A stretch of 64,000 nucleotides of DNA, from NCBI GenBank assembly GCA_021568835.1, contig JAKGSH010000010.1, positions 2,170,001-2,234,000 of the forward strand, written 5' to 3'. Of the stretch, positions 16,328 through 25,273 are shown piece after piece (position 1 is the stretch's first letter; each line of letters opens with the position of its first letter). The DNA comes from Streptomyces sp. Tue 6430. Its GTDB lineage: Bacteria > Actinomycetota > Actinomycetes > Streptomycetales > Streptomycetaceae. The position numbers and the translations under genes were made by a program. A model generated the notes under the pieces. It had not been told where the DNA came from. It saw only the letters and a list, made by a program, of their open reading frames with translations, and made no database searches.

Positions 16328-17815
16328 TCAGCTCGGTTCCGCCCGCAGCCGCGTCGTCACCCACGCCCCCACCAGGGCCACCGCCGCCATCGGCAGGAAG
16401 ACGGCGGCGAAGGCGGCCGGGTGGGAGGCGCCGGAGGCCTCGCCGGCCACGTGCGACACCGTCCCGCCGCCGAGCGCCGCGAAGGCGGCGCCGCCCGCGG
16501 ACAGCAGCAGCACGTTGGACAGGCCGTCGGAGATCTGGAGGGCGGCCGAGTTGGTACCAGCCTCCTCGGGGGCGGAGAGCTGGAGCAGGAGCACGCTGGT
16601 CGAGGAGATCACCAGGCCCATCCCGAAGCAGCCGAAGCCCCAGGCGACGGCCACCGTCCAGACGGGCACCGCGTCGATCAGGACGCTCGGCGCGGCGGCG
16701 ACGGCGGCGGCCACGAGCACCATCCCGCCGGTCGTCAGCCGGTCCCGGTACGGCTCCACGCGCGGCCGGGACTGCACCCAGGAGCCCAGCGCCCAGGTCG
16801 CCCCGCCGGCCGCGAGGGAGAACCCCGCGAGGGTCGGGCTGAGGCCGCGCTGGGTGACCAGCATCAGCGGCACGAAGGACTCGGCGGCGATGAACGACCC
16901 GGCGGCCACCCCGCGCAGCAGCACCACCGAGGGCAGGCCGCGGGCCGCCCTCCAGGTGCCGGGCGGGAGCAGTCCGAGGACGGCCGGCACCAGCAGGGCG
17001 GCGCCCGCGGCGGCGGGCAGGAGGGAGAGCGGGCGCAGGTCCTGGGCGGCGTACTGGAGCAGGCCCGCGCCGAGGGAGATGCCGAGGGCGAGACGGATGC
17101 GACGCCGGTCGGAGGAGGCGTCCGCGACGCCGTCGACCGGGCCCGCGGCCCGGCGCCGTATCTGCGGCAGTGCGAGGGCCAGCGGCAGGAGGACCAGCAC
17201 GGGGATGCCGAGGAACACCCACCGCCAGCCCAGGTGCTCGGTCACCGCGCCGGACGCCAGCGGGCCCACGACCGACGGCACCACCCAGCTCGCCGCGAAC
17301 GCCGCCATGATCGCGGGCCGCAGCCGCTCCGGGTAGGCCCGCCCCACGACGACGTACAGCGCGACGATCACCAGTCCGCCGCCGAGCCCCTGCACGGCCC
17401 GTCCGAGGATGAACAGCCACATGACCCCGGCGGTCCCCGACAGCAGGAGCCCCGCGGCGAAGGCGGCGATCCCGCACGTCAGCGCACCGAGCGGGCCGCG
17501 GCGGTCGGACCACTGACCGGCCAGCACCATGCCGAACAGGCTGGTCGTGAAGTATCCCGAGAACGCGAAGGCGTACAGGGACAGTCCGTCCAGCTCCCGC
17601 GCGGCCACCGGCATGGCCGTCCCCACGGCGGTCGCCTCGAAGGCGATCAGCAGCACGACGGACACGATGCCGATGCTCAGGGCCCGGTGGTCCCGCCCGA
17701 GCACGGTCCCCTCCGACCGGCGCGAGCCGGGCTTCCCGGGTACGTCTGCTGTGTCTGCTGCGGTGCCTGCTGCTGTGTCCGCGACACCGGTGTCGCGGGG
17801 TTCATGGACGGCCAT
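16328..17815 (-). CDS. Major facilitator superfamily transporter
   Basis: About 495 residues, with 12 to 14 hydrophobic helices typical of the drug/H+ antiporter branch. Motif A-like GMVLAGQWSDRRGPLGAL follows helix 2, and LGRAVQGLGGGLVIVALY follows in helix 4. An Ala/Thr/Asp-rich soluble N-terminus precedes the first helix. I start at ATG 17813-17815; a TTG at 17845 is also in frame. Substrate unknown. Two copies of a GTTCGTGAAC palindrome lie about 100-145 bp upstream and may bind its regulator. Confidence 0.87.
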   Translation of the reverse strand: MAVHEPRDTGVADTAAGTAADTADVPGKPGSRRSEGTVLGRDHRALSIGIVSVVLLIAFEATAVGTAMPVAARELDGLSLYAFAFSGYFTTSLFGMVLAGQWSDRRGPLGALTCGIAAFAAGLLLSGTAGVMWLFILGRAVQGLGGGLVIVALYVVVGRAYPERLRPAIMAAFAASWVVPSVVGPLASGAVTEHLGWRWVFLGIPVLVLLPLALALPQIRRRAAGPVDGVADASSDRRRIRLALGISLGAGLLQYAAQDLRPLSLLPAAAGAALLVPAVLGLLPPGTWRAARGLPSVVLLRGVAAGSFIAAESFVPLMLVTQRGLSPTLAGFSLAAGGATWALGSWVQSRPRVEPYRDRLTTGGMVLVAAAVAAAPSVLIDAVPVWTVAVAWGFGCFGMGLVISSTSVLLLQLSAPEEAGTNSAALQISDGLSNVLLLSAGGAAFAALGGGTVSHVAGEASGASHPAAFAAVFLPMAAVALVGAWVTTRLRAEPS

Positions 17816-17915
17816 GACGGCCAGAGTAAGGCCCACAACCGACAATGACCCCTGTCGGGAGGCGGGGCCGGCCCTCGTCCATCGGTCCTAGGCCACTCCC
17901 GACCGCCACCGGATC

Positions 17916-17960
17916 GCCCCCGTTCGTGAACGGCACGGGGCCCCCGTTCGTGAACGGCAC
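17916..17960. promoter_or_regulatory. Twin palindromic sites, candidate operator for the MFS gene
   Basis: A 21-bp sequence GCCCCC-GTTCGTGAAC-GGCAC occurs twice, at 17916-17936 and 17940-17960, 24 bp apart. Each copy contains the near-palindrome CGTTC-GT-GAACG. Placement upstream of the MFS start suggests a TetR/MarR-type operator. No matching regulator gene is adjacent. Confidence 0.6.
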
Positions 17961-18071
17961 ATGGCAGTCGTATTGCAGCCCCCGCGGCTCCCTTGAGCCC
18001 CCCGGGGCGCGGGGCCTACGGTCATGACCAGGCGGTTCGAAGGGAGGCACTCCCCGAAGAACCCGCCGAAC

Positions 18072-18146
18072 GGCCGTGTGCCCGAGTGGTTCAGGGGCTC
18101 GCCTGCAAAGCGAGTTACGTGGGTTCGAATCCCGCCACGGCCTCCA
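18072..18146 (+). tRNA. tRNA-Cys (GCA anticodon)
   Basis: A complete cloverleaf. Acceptor stem GGCCGTG/CACGGCC at 18072-18078 and 18136-18142, discriminator T, then encoded CCA. The anticodon stem CTCGC/GCGAG encloses the loop CTGCAAA with anticodon GCA. The T-arm is GTGGG-TTCGAAT-CCCGC. No integrase or flanking direct repeat suggests use as an attachment site. Confidence 0.95.
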
Positions 18147-18176
18147 ACACCGTCCACCGCCGCGGGCGTGCGCGGT

Positions 18177-18664
18177 CTACGGTTCCCGCCCCGCGCCCTG
18201 TGGCCACGACGTGCCGAGGTCCTCGCGCATCGCCGCCTGGGCCGCTTCCGTGGCCGCCAAATAGTCGCGCACGTGGGCCCGGAACTCCGGGGCGTCCGTG
18301 GCGGTGCCCGTCGCCGCCAGGTCGCGCAGGGCCCGCACCTTCCAGAAGGCCTCGTTGACCGGGGCCATGACGTCCCACGGGGCGATCAGGGCCAGTTCGT
18401 AGCGCAGCGGGTACAGGTTGCTGGAGGTGAAGACCGTGTGGGCGGCCGTGCGGGCCTCCGCCGGGGGAGCGGCTCGCCGGCGGTCTCGTGCAGGCGGGTG
18501 TACGCGTCGGACAGCGCGGCCATGAACGCCGCGTACGCCTGCCGGCGGGTGTCCCGGTCGAGGGCCTCGCGGTCGCGGCGCCAGCGGATGCGGTCGGCGA
18601 GCAGGGTCGACCCGATGCCGATCGCCGCGCCGGTCAGGGTGTTCACGGGGGCCAGCCAGTCCAT
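18177..18664 (-). CDS. Hypothetical protein with N-terminal membrane segment, apparent frameshift near 18463-18467
   Basis: I do not recognise a domain. The frame starting at ATG 18664 gives MDWLAPVNTLTGAAIGIGST, a likely membrane anchor, then a helical charged region, and loses sense after HETAGEPLP. Adding one base to the GGGGG run at 18463-18467 continues it as PAEARTAAHTVFTSSNLYPL and onward to DLGTSWPQGAGREP, with the stop at 18177. The repaired product is about 162 residues, mostly helical. It lies between tRNA-Cys and the SUKH gene on the same strand as the latter, 28 bp downstream. Confidence 0.72.
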
Positions 18665-18692
18665 GCGGGGGACCTTACGGCGTGGGCCGGGG

Positions 18693-19874
18693 CTATGCGT
18701 AGAGTCCGCCGCCCGCCTCGTCCTCGAACACGCCCGGCCAGTAGCGCCAGCCGTCGTCGGTGGGCGTCCTCGGGGTCGGGTCGCAGGCCACCGGGTCGAG
18801 GGCGGCCAGGGTGCTGGTCATGGTGGCGGCCAACTGGTCGTAGGCCTCCGTCAGTTCGTGTTCCGCGTCGAGGGTGTGCTCGCGGTGGACGAGCCAGAGG
18901 GTGAACGCCAGCGTCGAGATGTCGGCGTTCAGCGGGCGGAGTCTGGACTCCGCCCCGCTCCAGGCCAGCACCGCGCCGGTGGCGCCGTCGAGGACGAGAC
19001 CGGTGTCCTCCACGAGGTGGCCGAGGCGGATCAACCGGTCCGCTCCCTCGGGGAGTTCGGTGTGCGGCTCGTCGGCCCAGTGCTCGGTGAGGGTGGGCAG
19101 GGGTACGTCCAGGTCGAGGGAGAACCAGACGCACTCCTCGGGCAGTCCCGTCTCCCGCAGGAAGCGGCGGGTCGGCTCGTGGGAGAGGGCGGCCGGGAAG
19201 TCGACCTCCTCGAAGCGGACGATCGCGCCGGTGTCGAACTCGTCGTCCAGCAGCCGGGGCGGCAGGTCCAGGGCGAGCCCGGAACGGGTGCCGGGGCCCG
19301 CGACCAGCGCGAGGGGACGGATCACGGCGGCCAGCCGCCAGAACGGGGGCACCTCGCCGTCCGCCCCCGACTCGTACAGCGCGAGGAGCCGGCCGGACGC
19401 CTCGGCCACCGCCTCGGGCCCGAAACGCCCGGCGTAGGCCGCGAACTGGCCTCTGAGCGCCGCGAGTTCGTCGGCGGCCGTGGCGAACCGCACCAGCTTC
19501 TCCAGGGAGGGCGCGAGCGGCCGGCGGTCCATCAGTTCGGGGCGGTCGTGGAGGAAGTACGTCGTCGTGATCTCGCCGGTCGCGCCGTCGAGGAGCACGG
19601 CCTCGGTCCCGGGGCCCGCCGGGCCGAGGAGCCCGCCGATGACCAGCTGGCCGCGCAGGTCGTCGGGGAGCCGGTGGCCGGGGCCGGCGGTGGAGTCGGC
19701 GACCGGGCGCAGGCCGTCCGCGCGCAGCGCCTCGAACGTCACCAGCGCGCCGACGTCGGGCAGTCCGGGGCCGGTCAGCCAGCGGCGGCTCGGCGCGTGA
19801 GTGACGTAGGGATCCAGCTCGGCCTCGGAGAGGGTGATCACCGGCGTGCCGGTGGTGGTGCTGGTCGTGCTCAT
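18693..19874 (-). CDS. Tandem SUKH-4-like protein
   Basis: A 393-residue cytoplasmic protein with no signal or membrane segment. Two homologous halves are visible. The first has YVTHAPSRRWLTGPGLPDVG, the second ALSHEPTRRFLRETGLPEEC. Each is followed by an acidic beta-rich region and an LRLGHL- or LVIGGLLG-type strand, the pattern of SUKH-4 (SMI1/KNR4 superfamily). SUKH proteins are often immunity proteins for polymorphic toxins, but no toxin gene is adjacent, so a housekeeping or orphan role is equally possible. ATG at 19872-19874 is preceded by GGGGGA. Confidence 0.72.
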   Translation of the reverse strand: MSTTSTTTGTPVITLSEAELDPYVTHAPSRRWLTGPGLPDVGALVTFEALRADGLRPVADSTAGPGHRLPDDLRGQLVIGGLLGPAGPGTEAVLLDGATGEITTTYFLHDRPELMDRRPLAPSLEKLVRFATAADELAALRGQFAAYAGRFGPEAVAEASGRLLALYESGADGEVPPFWRLAAVIRPLALVAGPGTRSGLALDLPPRLLDDEFDTGAIVRFEEVDFPAALSHEPTRRFLRETGLPEECVWFSLDLDVPLPTLTEHWADEPHTELPEGADRLIRLGHLVEDTGLVLDGATGAVLAWSGAESRLRPLNADISTLAFTLWLVHREHTLDAEHELTEAYDQLAATMTSTLAALDPVACDPTPRTPTDDGWRYWPGVFEDEAGGGLYA

Positions 19875-20301
19875 CGGTCCCCCGTGCGTGAAGTTCGCCG
19901 TCCCACTGCTGCGCACATTACGCGGCACCACTGACAACGGCCCTCGACAGGAAGGACGTCCGGTCACGCGCGCGCGTTGCCTCTCCGCGAGGATCGCACC
20001 GGCCGTCTCCCCCGCGGTCGACTCCGCGGTGTCGGGACGGAGTCGGAGACGTGACGCGCGGGTGCGGGCCGGTCCGGTGGACGCCGTCGGGCGGGCTCCG
20101 GGCACCGCGACGGCCGCGCACCCCGCATGACGGTCGTGCGTCCCGCGCGCGGTACGTGTCCGGGACGGCCCGCACGCGTGCGTGTCCGGGACGGCCTGCG
20201 CCGGCGGGCCTGCGCCGCGGCCGCGGACCGGCGGCGTCAAGGGCCTCCCCGTCGGCGCCGGGGAGGCACTCCGCACGGCCCCGTTCGTGCGGGGGCCGCG
20301 C
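19875..20301. other. Intergenic region with a 16-bp direct repeat
   Basis: No supported gene. CGTGTCCGGGACGGCC occurs at 20155-20170 and 20181-20196. The start-proximal part should hold the promoter of the SUKH gene. Confidence 0.4.
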
Positions 20302-22611
20302 TCACCGGCTCGTGACGACGGCCGCCTGCGGCCTTATCGGCAGCCGGTTCACCGGGCGGCCGGTCGCGGCCCGCACGGCGGAGGCGATCGCCGCCGGGGA
20401 GGTCACGACCGGCACCGCGCTGGCCGCCTTCGCGCCGAACGGGGCCACCACGTCCCGCTCCTCGACCAGTTTGACGATCCGGATGTCCGGCACGTCCAGG
20501 GCCGTGGGCAGGGCGTAGCCGGTGAGGTCGGGGTGGCGGACCAGGCCGCGCGGGGTGCGCAGGTTCTCGGTGAGGGCGATGCCGACACCCTGGGTGACGC
20601 CGGCCTCGATCCGGGCGGCGAGCTGTGCCGGGTTGAGCACCCGGCCGACGTCCTGGGCGACCGCCAGTTCGACGACCCGCACCGAGCCCAGCTCGATGTC
20701 GACGTCGACGACCGCGCGGATCGCGCAGAAGGCGAGGCCGACGAACGCGTCGCCCTGGCCGGCCCCGTCCAGCGGCTCGGTGGGGTGCGGGCGGCACTGC
20801 GCGGTGGCCCACAGCTCCTTGCCGTGCAGTTCCTCGGCGACGGTCGTCGACAGGACGCCGTCGTACGAGGTGATCTTGCCGTCGGTGATCTGGAGGAGTT
20901 CGGTGGACATGCCGAACTTGTGGGCCAGGGGCTGGAGGAGCTGGGTGCGGACCATCTTGGCCGCGCGTTCCACCGCGCCGCCGGAGACCCAGGTGTGGCG
21001 GCCGCGGCAGCCGGGGCCGGCCGGGGGCTGGTCGGTGTCGACGGGCGCGACGTGCACCTCGTCGACGCCGAGGGTCTCCTGGACGATCTGGCGGGCGAGG
21101 GTGGTGAAGCCCTGGCCGCTCTCGACGGCCGCGCACAGGACGGTCGCGACGCCGTCCTGGACCTTGACGGTGGCGGTGGAGACCTCGTCCGTGCCCTCCG
21201 CGCCGAGCATGTGGACCATGCCGAGGCCGTAGCCGACGCCCCGGCGCACCGCGCCCGGCTCGCCCGCGCCCTCGGGGCCGCCGGGCAGCAGCCAGTCCTC
21301 CTCGGGGGTGTCCTTCGGCAGGGCGGGCAGCGGGAAGTCCTGGACGGCCTGGAGGAGTTCGGCGACGGGCGCCGGGCAGGTCACCGTCTGGCCGGTCGGC
21401 AGCACGTCGCCGGTGGCCATGGCGTTGCGCAGCCGCAGCTCCGCCGGGTCCACGCCGAGCTTCTTGGCCAGTTTGTCCATCTGCGCCTCGTAGGCGGCGC
21501 AGACCTGCATCGCGCCCTCGCCGCGGACATGGCCGGAGGGCGGGTTGTTGGTGCGGACGACCCAGCCCTCGATGAAGGCGTTGGGGACGACGTAGGGGCC
21601 GCAGGCGAAGGAGACGGCGGCGGCGAGGGCCTCGGCGGAGGTGTCGGCGTAGGCGCCGGCGTCGAGGAGGATCTGCGCCTCCACCTTGACCAGCCTGCCC
21701 TCGGCGTCCGCGTGGTGGCGGTACCGCAGCAGGGTGGGGTGGCGGTGGGCGTGGCCGAGGAACGACTCCTCGCGGGTGGCGGTGAGCTTGACCGGGCAGC
21801 CGGTCCGCAGCGCGAGCAGGCCGAGCGGGAGCTGGAAGCCCTGGTCCTCGCGGTCGGCGGTGGCGCCGGGCACACCGGTGACGACGATCTTCACCTGATC
21901 GGACGACAGGCCGAAGCAGGCCGCGGCGGTGTCCCGGTCGCTGTGCGGGTCGGTGGAGGCCAGGTACAGCTCGACGCCGCCGTCGGGCCTGGGCACGGCG
22001 AGGCCGGCCTCGGCGCCGATGGGGGCGGGGTCGGCGCGGCCGATGCGGTACTGGCCCTCGACGACGATCTCGCCGATCGCGGCCGGGTCGCCGTGGTGCA
22101 GCGGGATGTGCCGGATCAGGTTGCCGTCGGGGTGCAGCGGCTCGGCCTCGAAGGCGAGTTCGGGGTCGGTGACCGGGTCGAGCACCTCGTACTCGACGAT
22201 GACGGCCGCGGCGGCCATCCGCGCGGTGTCGGGGTGGTCCGCGGCGACGGCGGCGATGGGCTCGCCGTGGTGGCGCACGACCTCGGAGGCGAACACCGGG
22301 CGGTCGGCCCGGCCGCGTCCGTGCAGCGGCCGGCCCGGCACGTCCTCGTGCGTGACGACGGCCCGTACCCCGGGCATCTCCCGCGCGTGGGTGGTGTCGA
22401 TGGAGACGATGCGCGCGTGGGCGTGCGGGGAGCGCAGCACGGCCGCCCAGAGCAGGCCCTCGGCCCACAGGTCGGCCGCGTACGGGAAGGTGCCCTCGGT
22501 CTTGGCGCGGGCGTCGGCGGCAGGCAGGGAGGCGCCGAGGCCGTGCGGGATCGGCTCGGGGGCCGGGGCGGCCTCCGCGGGGCTTGTCGCGGTGGCTGCT
22601 TCGTCGGTCAC
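20302..22611 (-). CDS. Molybdenum-hydroxylase (xanthine dehydrogenase-like) large subunit with degenerate active site
   Basis: A 769-residue protein of the aldehyde oxidase/xanthine dehydrogenase large-subunit family, last gene of a three-subunit operon. The GTG start overlaps the Fe-S subunit stop (GTGA). Family landmarks such as EGLLWAAVLRSPHAHARI, ESGQGFTTLARQIVQ and GAGQGDAFVG are present. The usual GGGFGGK cofactor loop is replaced by GVPGATADREDQGF (residues 246-259). The RGPGAPQ loop reads RGEGAMQ. The catalytic Glu of the KGVGE segment is replaced: the protein has GAKAASAVPV, with Ala at 732. Normal chemistry (hydroxylation at a Mo=S centre) is therefore doubtful, although the Fe-S and FAD partners look intact. 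This may be a divergent subfamily with another substrate or cofactor geometry. Confidence 0.88.
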   Translation of the reverse strand: MTDEAATATSPAEAAPAPEPIPHGLGASLPAADARAKTEGTFPYAADLWAEGLLWAAVLRSPHAHARIVSIDTTHAREMPGVRAVVTHEDVPGRPLHGRGRADRPVFASEVVRHHGEPIAAVAADHPDTARMAAAAVIVEYEVLDPVTDPELAFEAEPLHPDGNLIRHIPLHHGDPAAIGEIVVEGQYRIGRADPAPIGAEAGLAVPRPDGGVELYLASTDPHSDRDTAAACFGLSSDQVKIVVTGVPGATADREDQGFQLPLGLLALRTGCPVKLTATREESFLGHAHRHPTLLRYRHHADAEGRLVKVEAQILLDAGAYADTSAEALAAAVSFACGPYVVPNAFIEGWVVRTNNPPSGHVRGEGAMQVCAAYEAQMDKLAKKLGVDPAELRLRNAMATGDVLPTGQTVTCPAPVAELLQAVQDFPLPALPKDTPEEDWLLPGGPEGAGEPGAVRRGVGYGLGMVHMLGAEGTDEVSTATVKVQDGVATVLCAAVESGQGFTTLARQIVQETLGVDEVHVAPVDTDQPPAGPGCRGRHTWVSGGAVERAAKMVRTQLLQPLAHKFGMSTELLQITDGKITSYDGVLSTTVAEELHGKELWATAQCRPHPTEPLDGAGQGDAFVGLAFCAIRAVVDVDIELGSVRVVELAVAQDVGRVLNPAQLAARIEAGVTQGVGIALTENLRTPRGLVRHPDLTGYALPTALDVPDIRIVKLVEERDVVAPFGAKAASAVPVVTSPAAIASAVRAATGRPVNRLPIRPQAAVVTSR

Positions 22612-24383
22612 GCCTGGCCTCCGTCCTGGCCGTACGCCGGGTCGTGCGGGTGGGGCTGCGCGGGGTTCTCGAACGCCGACGCGTGGATGCCTCCGGCGCC
22701 GGGGCCCGCCTGGTGGGGAATGCGTGGCTCGTCGCCGTCCGGCTCGGTGTCCGCCGAGGCGTGCGCCTCGCGTTCGGCGACGACGTCCTGGACGGCCTGG
22801 AGGACGCCCCGGTAGCCGGAGCAGCGGCACAGGTTGCCGCAGAGCGCCTGGCGGGCCTCCAGCTCGGTGGGCGCGGGGTTGCCCTCCAGCAGGTCGTGCA
22901 CGGTCATCGCCATGCCGGGCACGCAGAAACCGCACTGCACGGCCCCGCACCGGGCGAGGGCCCGCTGCACGTCGGAGGGCTGCCCGTCGACGGCGAGGCC
23001 CTCGACGGTGCGGATCTCGCTGCCGGCGGTGGTGACGGCGGGCACCAGGCAGGAGGCGACGAGGCGCCCGTCCACCTGGACGTTGCAGGCGCCGCACTCG
23101 CCCTGGGAGCAGCCGTCCTTGGCGCCGGCGAGCCCGAGCCGCTCCCGCAGGACGTAGAGCAGCGACTCGCCGATCCAGGCGTCGGCGACGGGCCGTTCCG
23201 AGCCGTTGACGCGCAGGGCGTAGGAGGCGAGGGGGTGGTCGTCGTGGTGGGCCGTCCCCGGCGCGGGCCCGGCCTCCGTGCCCTCGTCCACGCGCGCGGA
23301 CGCGGCGTCGGGGTCGTCGGGGCCGGGGAATTCGGCGGGTTCGGCGGGTTCGGCGGGTTCGACGGACTGGGCCGGTCCGGCGGGGTCGACCTGTCCGCCG
23401 CCTTCGCCGTGTTCGCGGCCTTCGCCGTGTTCGCGGCCTTCTTCGTACTCGCCGTACTCGCCGTACTCGCCGTGCTCGCCGGGTCCGTCCGGGCGGGTGT
23501 CCGGGTCCGGGTGCGGTGCGGCCGCCGGCCGGGAGGGCTCGGCGGTCGCCGCGGGCTCGTGGGCGTCTTCCCCGCCGTCGGGGCCCCCGGGGTCCCCGGG
23601 CACCCCGGAGGGCGCCTGGCGGGCCTCCACGGAGCCCGGTGCGGCCTCGTACGGCTGTCCGGGCGAGGGGTGGCCGCCGGGGTGCTCGTGGGACGCGGGG
23701 CCGGCGTCGTGCCGCGGGGGGTGTCCGAAGGCGGGGGCGTCCGGCCGGACTCCGGCGGCCTCGGCGAGCGGGGCACCGGTCCCGCCGGTCCCGTCGGCCC
23801 CGCCGTCCCCGTCGGCCCAGGACCGCTCGTCCGGCGCGGGCTCCGGCGCCCAGGGCGCGGAGGCGCCGCCCGGCAGGGTGGCCGGGGGCGTGCCGCCGCC
23901 CCACTGCTCGACCAGTGCCGAGGTGGTGAACTCTCCCGACTCGTCGGGCAGATCGCCGCCCGCGACGGGGATCGACCACTGGCCGGTCACGTCGTGGCCG
24001 GGCGCCGGGGTGGACTCGGCGGGCGCGCCCGCGTCGTCGAAGGTCCACTGGCCGGTGGCGCCGGGGTGGTACGTGAACCGGTCGCCGCCCGCCGTCCCGT
24101 CCGCCGGCGCGGGCCAGTCGGCACCGGCGGCGGGGTCCGCCCAGGTGCCGTCGCCGGCCGCCGGGCCGGTCCCGTCGTGGGTCGCCTCGATCTGCGGGGG
24201 CACGTAGCCGTGGCCGGGCGCCGCGAGCGGGCTGCCGTCGCCGCGGGCGGCCAGGAGTGCGTCGATGCCGCCCTCGGGGAGCTTCACGAAGGCGGTGGCA
24301 CCGTCGTCGTAGTCGCCCTGGGGCAGCGGGTCCCAGCGGCTGCCGCCCGGCGGCGTGCCCTGTCCGTGCTGGTCGTCGGTCAT
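22608..24383 (-). CDS. Molybdenum-hydroxylase 2Fe-2S subunit with a ~370-residue disordered N-terminal extension
   Basis: A 591-residue electron-transfer subunit. Only the C-terminal 210 residues form the known domain. The plant-type cluster is CSQGECGACN plus a downstream Cys, and the second cluster is CGFC and CRC. The first ~370 residues are Gly/Pro/Ala/Asp/Glu-rich and repetitive (GEYGEYGEYEEGREHGEGRE; PAEPAEPAEPAEF) with no predicted fold. Family members are normally about 160-200 residues. The ATG at 24383 overlaps the FAD-subunit stop (ATGA), and high-GC codon use continues through the extension, so I take it as genuinely coding. Its function is unknown. Confidence 0.88.
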   Translation of the reverse strand: MTDDQHGQGTPPGGSRWDPLPQGDYDDGATAFVKLPEGGIDALLAARGDGSPLAAPGHGYVPPQIEATHDGTGPAAGDGTWADPAAGADWPAPADGTAGGDRFTYHPGATGQWTFDDAGAPAESTPAPGHDVTGQWSIPVAGGDLPDESGEFTTSALVEQWGGGTPPATLPGGASAPWAPEPAPDERSWADGDGGADGTGGTGAPLAEAAGVRPDAPAFGHPPRHDAGPASHEHPGGHPSPGQPYEAAPGSVEARQAPSGVPGDPGGPDGGEDAHEPAATAEPSRPAAAPHPDPDTRPDGPGEHGEYGEYGEYEEGREHGEGREHGEGGGQVDPAGPAQSVEPAEPAEPAEFPGPDDPDAASARVDEGTEAGPAPGTAHHDDHPLASYALRVNGSERPVADAWIGESLLYVLRERLGLAGAKDGCSQGECGACNVQVDGRLVASCLVPAVTTAGSEIRTVEGLAVDGQPSDVQRALARCGAVQCGFCVPGMAMTVHDLLEGNPAPTELEARQALCGNLCRCSGYRGVLQAVQDVVAEREAHASADTEPDGDEPRIPHQAGPGAGGIHASAFENPAQPHPHDPAYGQDGGQA

Positions 24384-25273
24384 GACAGTGCCCTCCCCAG
24401 TGCTCGTCGGGCGAGCGCGGCGACGGTGCGCCGCAGGTGCAGTACGGCGGGCGGTAGCGGTTGCACGGAGCCGTCCTCGGCGGGGACCGGGTCAGGGATG
24501 CAGGCGGCGGCGACGTACTCGCCGAAGGCGTTGAGCGCCTCCGGGACGAGCGCGCGGTTGTTGTCCCAGTCGATGAGCCGGGCGACCCACTGCTCGGCCT
24601 CCAGGGGCCGCAGCGGCATCGGCGCTATGGCGCCGACGGCGCACCGGACTCCGCGCCGGGCGGGGTCGAGGACGAGGGCGACGGAGGCGACGGCCCGTCC
24701 GGGGCCGGTGCGGCCGGTGGCCTTCAGGAAGACCTGGGGGGCGTGCAGCAGCGGCACGCGCACGTACCCGATGAGTTCGCCGCCGCGCAGCATGTCCATG
24801 CCCGCCAGGAGGTGCGACACCGGGATCTCGCGGCGGACACCGTCCGGGCCCGCGATGATCAGGGTCGCCTCCAGCGCGGCCAGCACGGGCAGCGCGTCAC
24901 CGGTGGGCGAGGCGGAGGCGATGTTGCCGCCCAGGGTGCCCGCGTTGCGGATGTGCGGTGGGCCCGCGGCGCGCGCCGCGGCGGCGAGCGCCGGGATGAG
25001 GGCGGCGAAGTCGGGGCGGCCCATGCGCGCGTGGGTGAGTCCGGCGCCGAGCAGGGCGTGCCCGTCCTGGTACTGCCAGCCGCGGATCTCGCTGATGCGG
25101 CCGAGTCCCACCAGGGCGGTGGGCCTGAGCTGGCCGGAGTTGACGGCGGCCATCAGGTCGGTGCCGCCCGCCACGGGCACGGCGGCCGGCGTGACGGCGA
25201 GCGCCGCCACGGCTTCGTCCAGTGTCGCGGGCAGCGTGACGGCCTGCCCCGCCTGCGGTGCGTGCGTGGTCAA
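24380..25273 (-). CDS. Molybdenum-hydroxylase FAD-binding subunit
   Basis: A 297-residue FAD subunit (CoxM/XdhB type), first gene of the operon. FAD-binding motifs AGGTDLM and TLGGNIASASPTGDALPVL are intact, and the C-terminal CO-dehydrogenase flavoprotein domain follows. I infer a TTG start on the complement of 25271-25273. It is preceded by GAAGGGG, and there is no ATG or GTG between it and codons of non-coding character. It passes electrons from the Fe-S subunit to NAD+ or another acceptor in related enzymes. Confidence 0.87.
   Translation of the reverse strand: MTTHAPQAGQAVTLPATLDEAVAALAVTPAAVPVAGGTDLMAAVNSGQLRPTALVGLGRISEIRGWQYQDGHALLGAGLTHARMGRPDFAALIPALAAAARAAGPPHIRNAGTLGGNIASASPTGDALPVLAALEATLIIAGPDGVRREIPVSHLLAGMDMLRGGELIGYVRVPLLHAPQVFLKATGRTGPGRAVASVALVLDPARRGVRCAVGAIAPMPLRPLEAEQWVARLIDWDNNRALVPEALNAFGEYVAAACIPDPVPAEDGSVQPLPPAVLHLRRTVAALARRALGRALS

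Noticed and set aside
18072..18146. tRNA-Cys as integration site of a mobile element
   Set aside because: No integrase, excisionase or duplicated tRNA 3' end nearby.
20182..22815. Very long + strand open frame opposite the Mo-hydroxylase genes
   Set aside because: It is a GC-driven antisense shadow. Codon pattern and family matches support only the minus-strand genes; similar shadows occur opposite most genes here.
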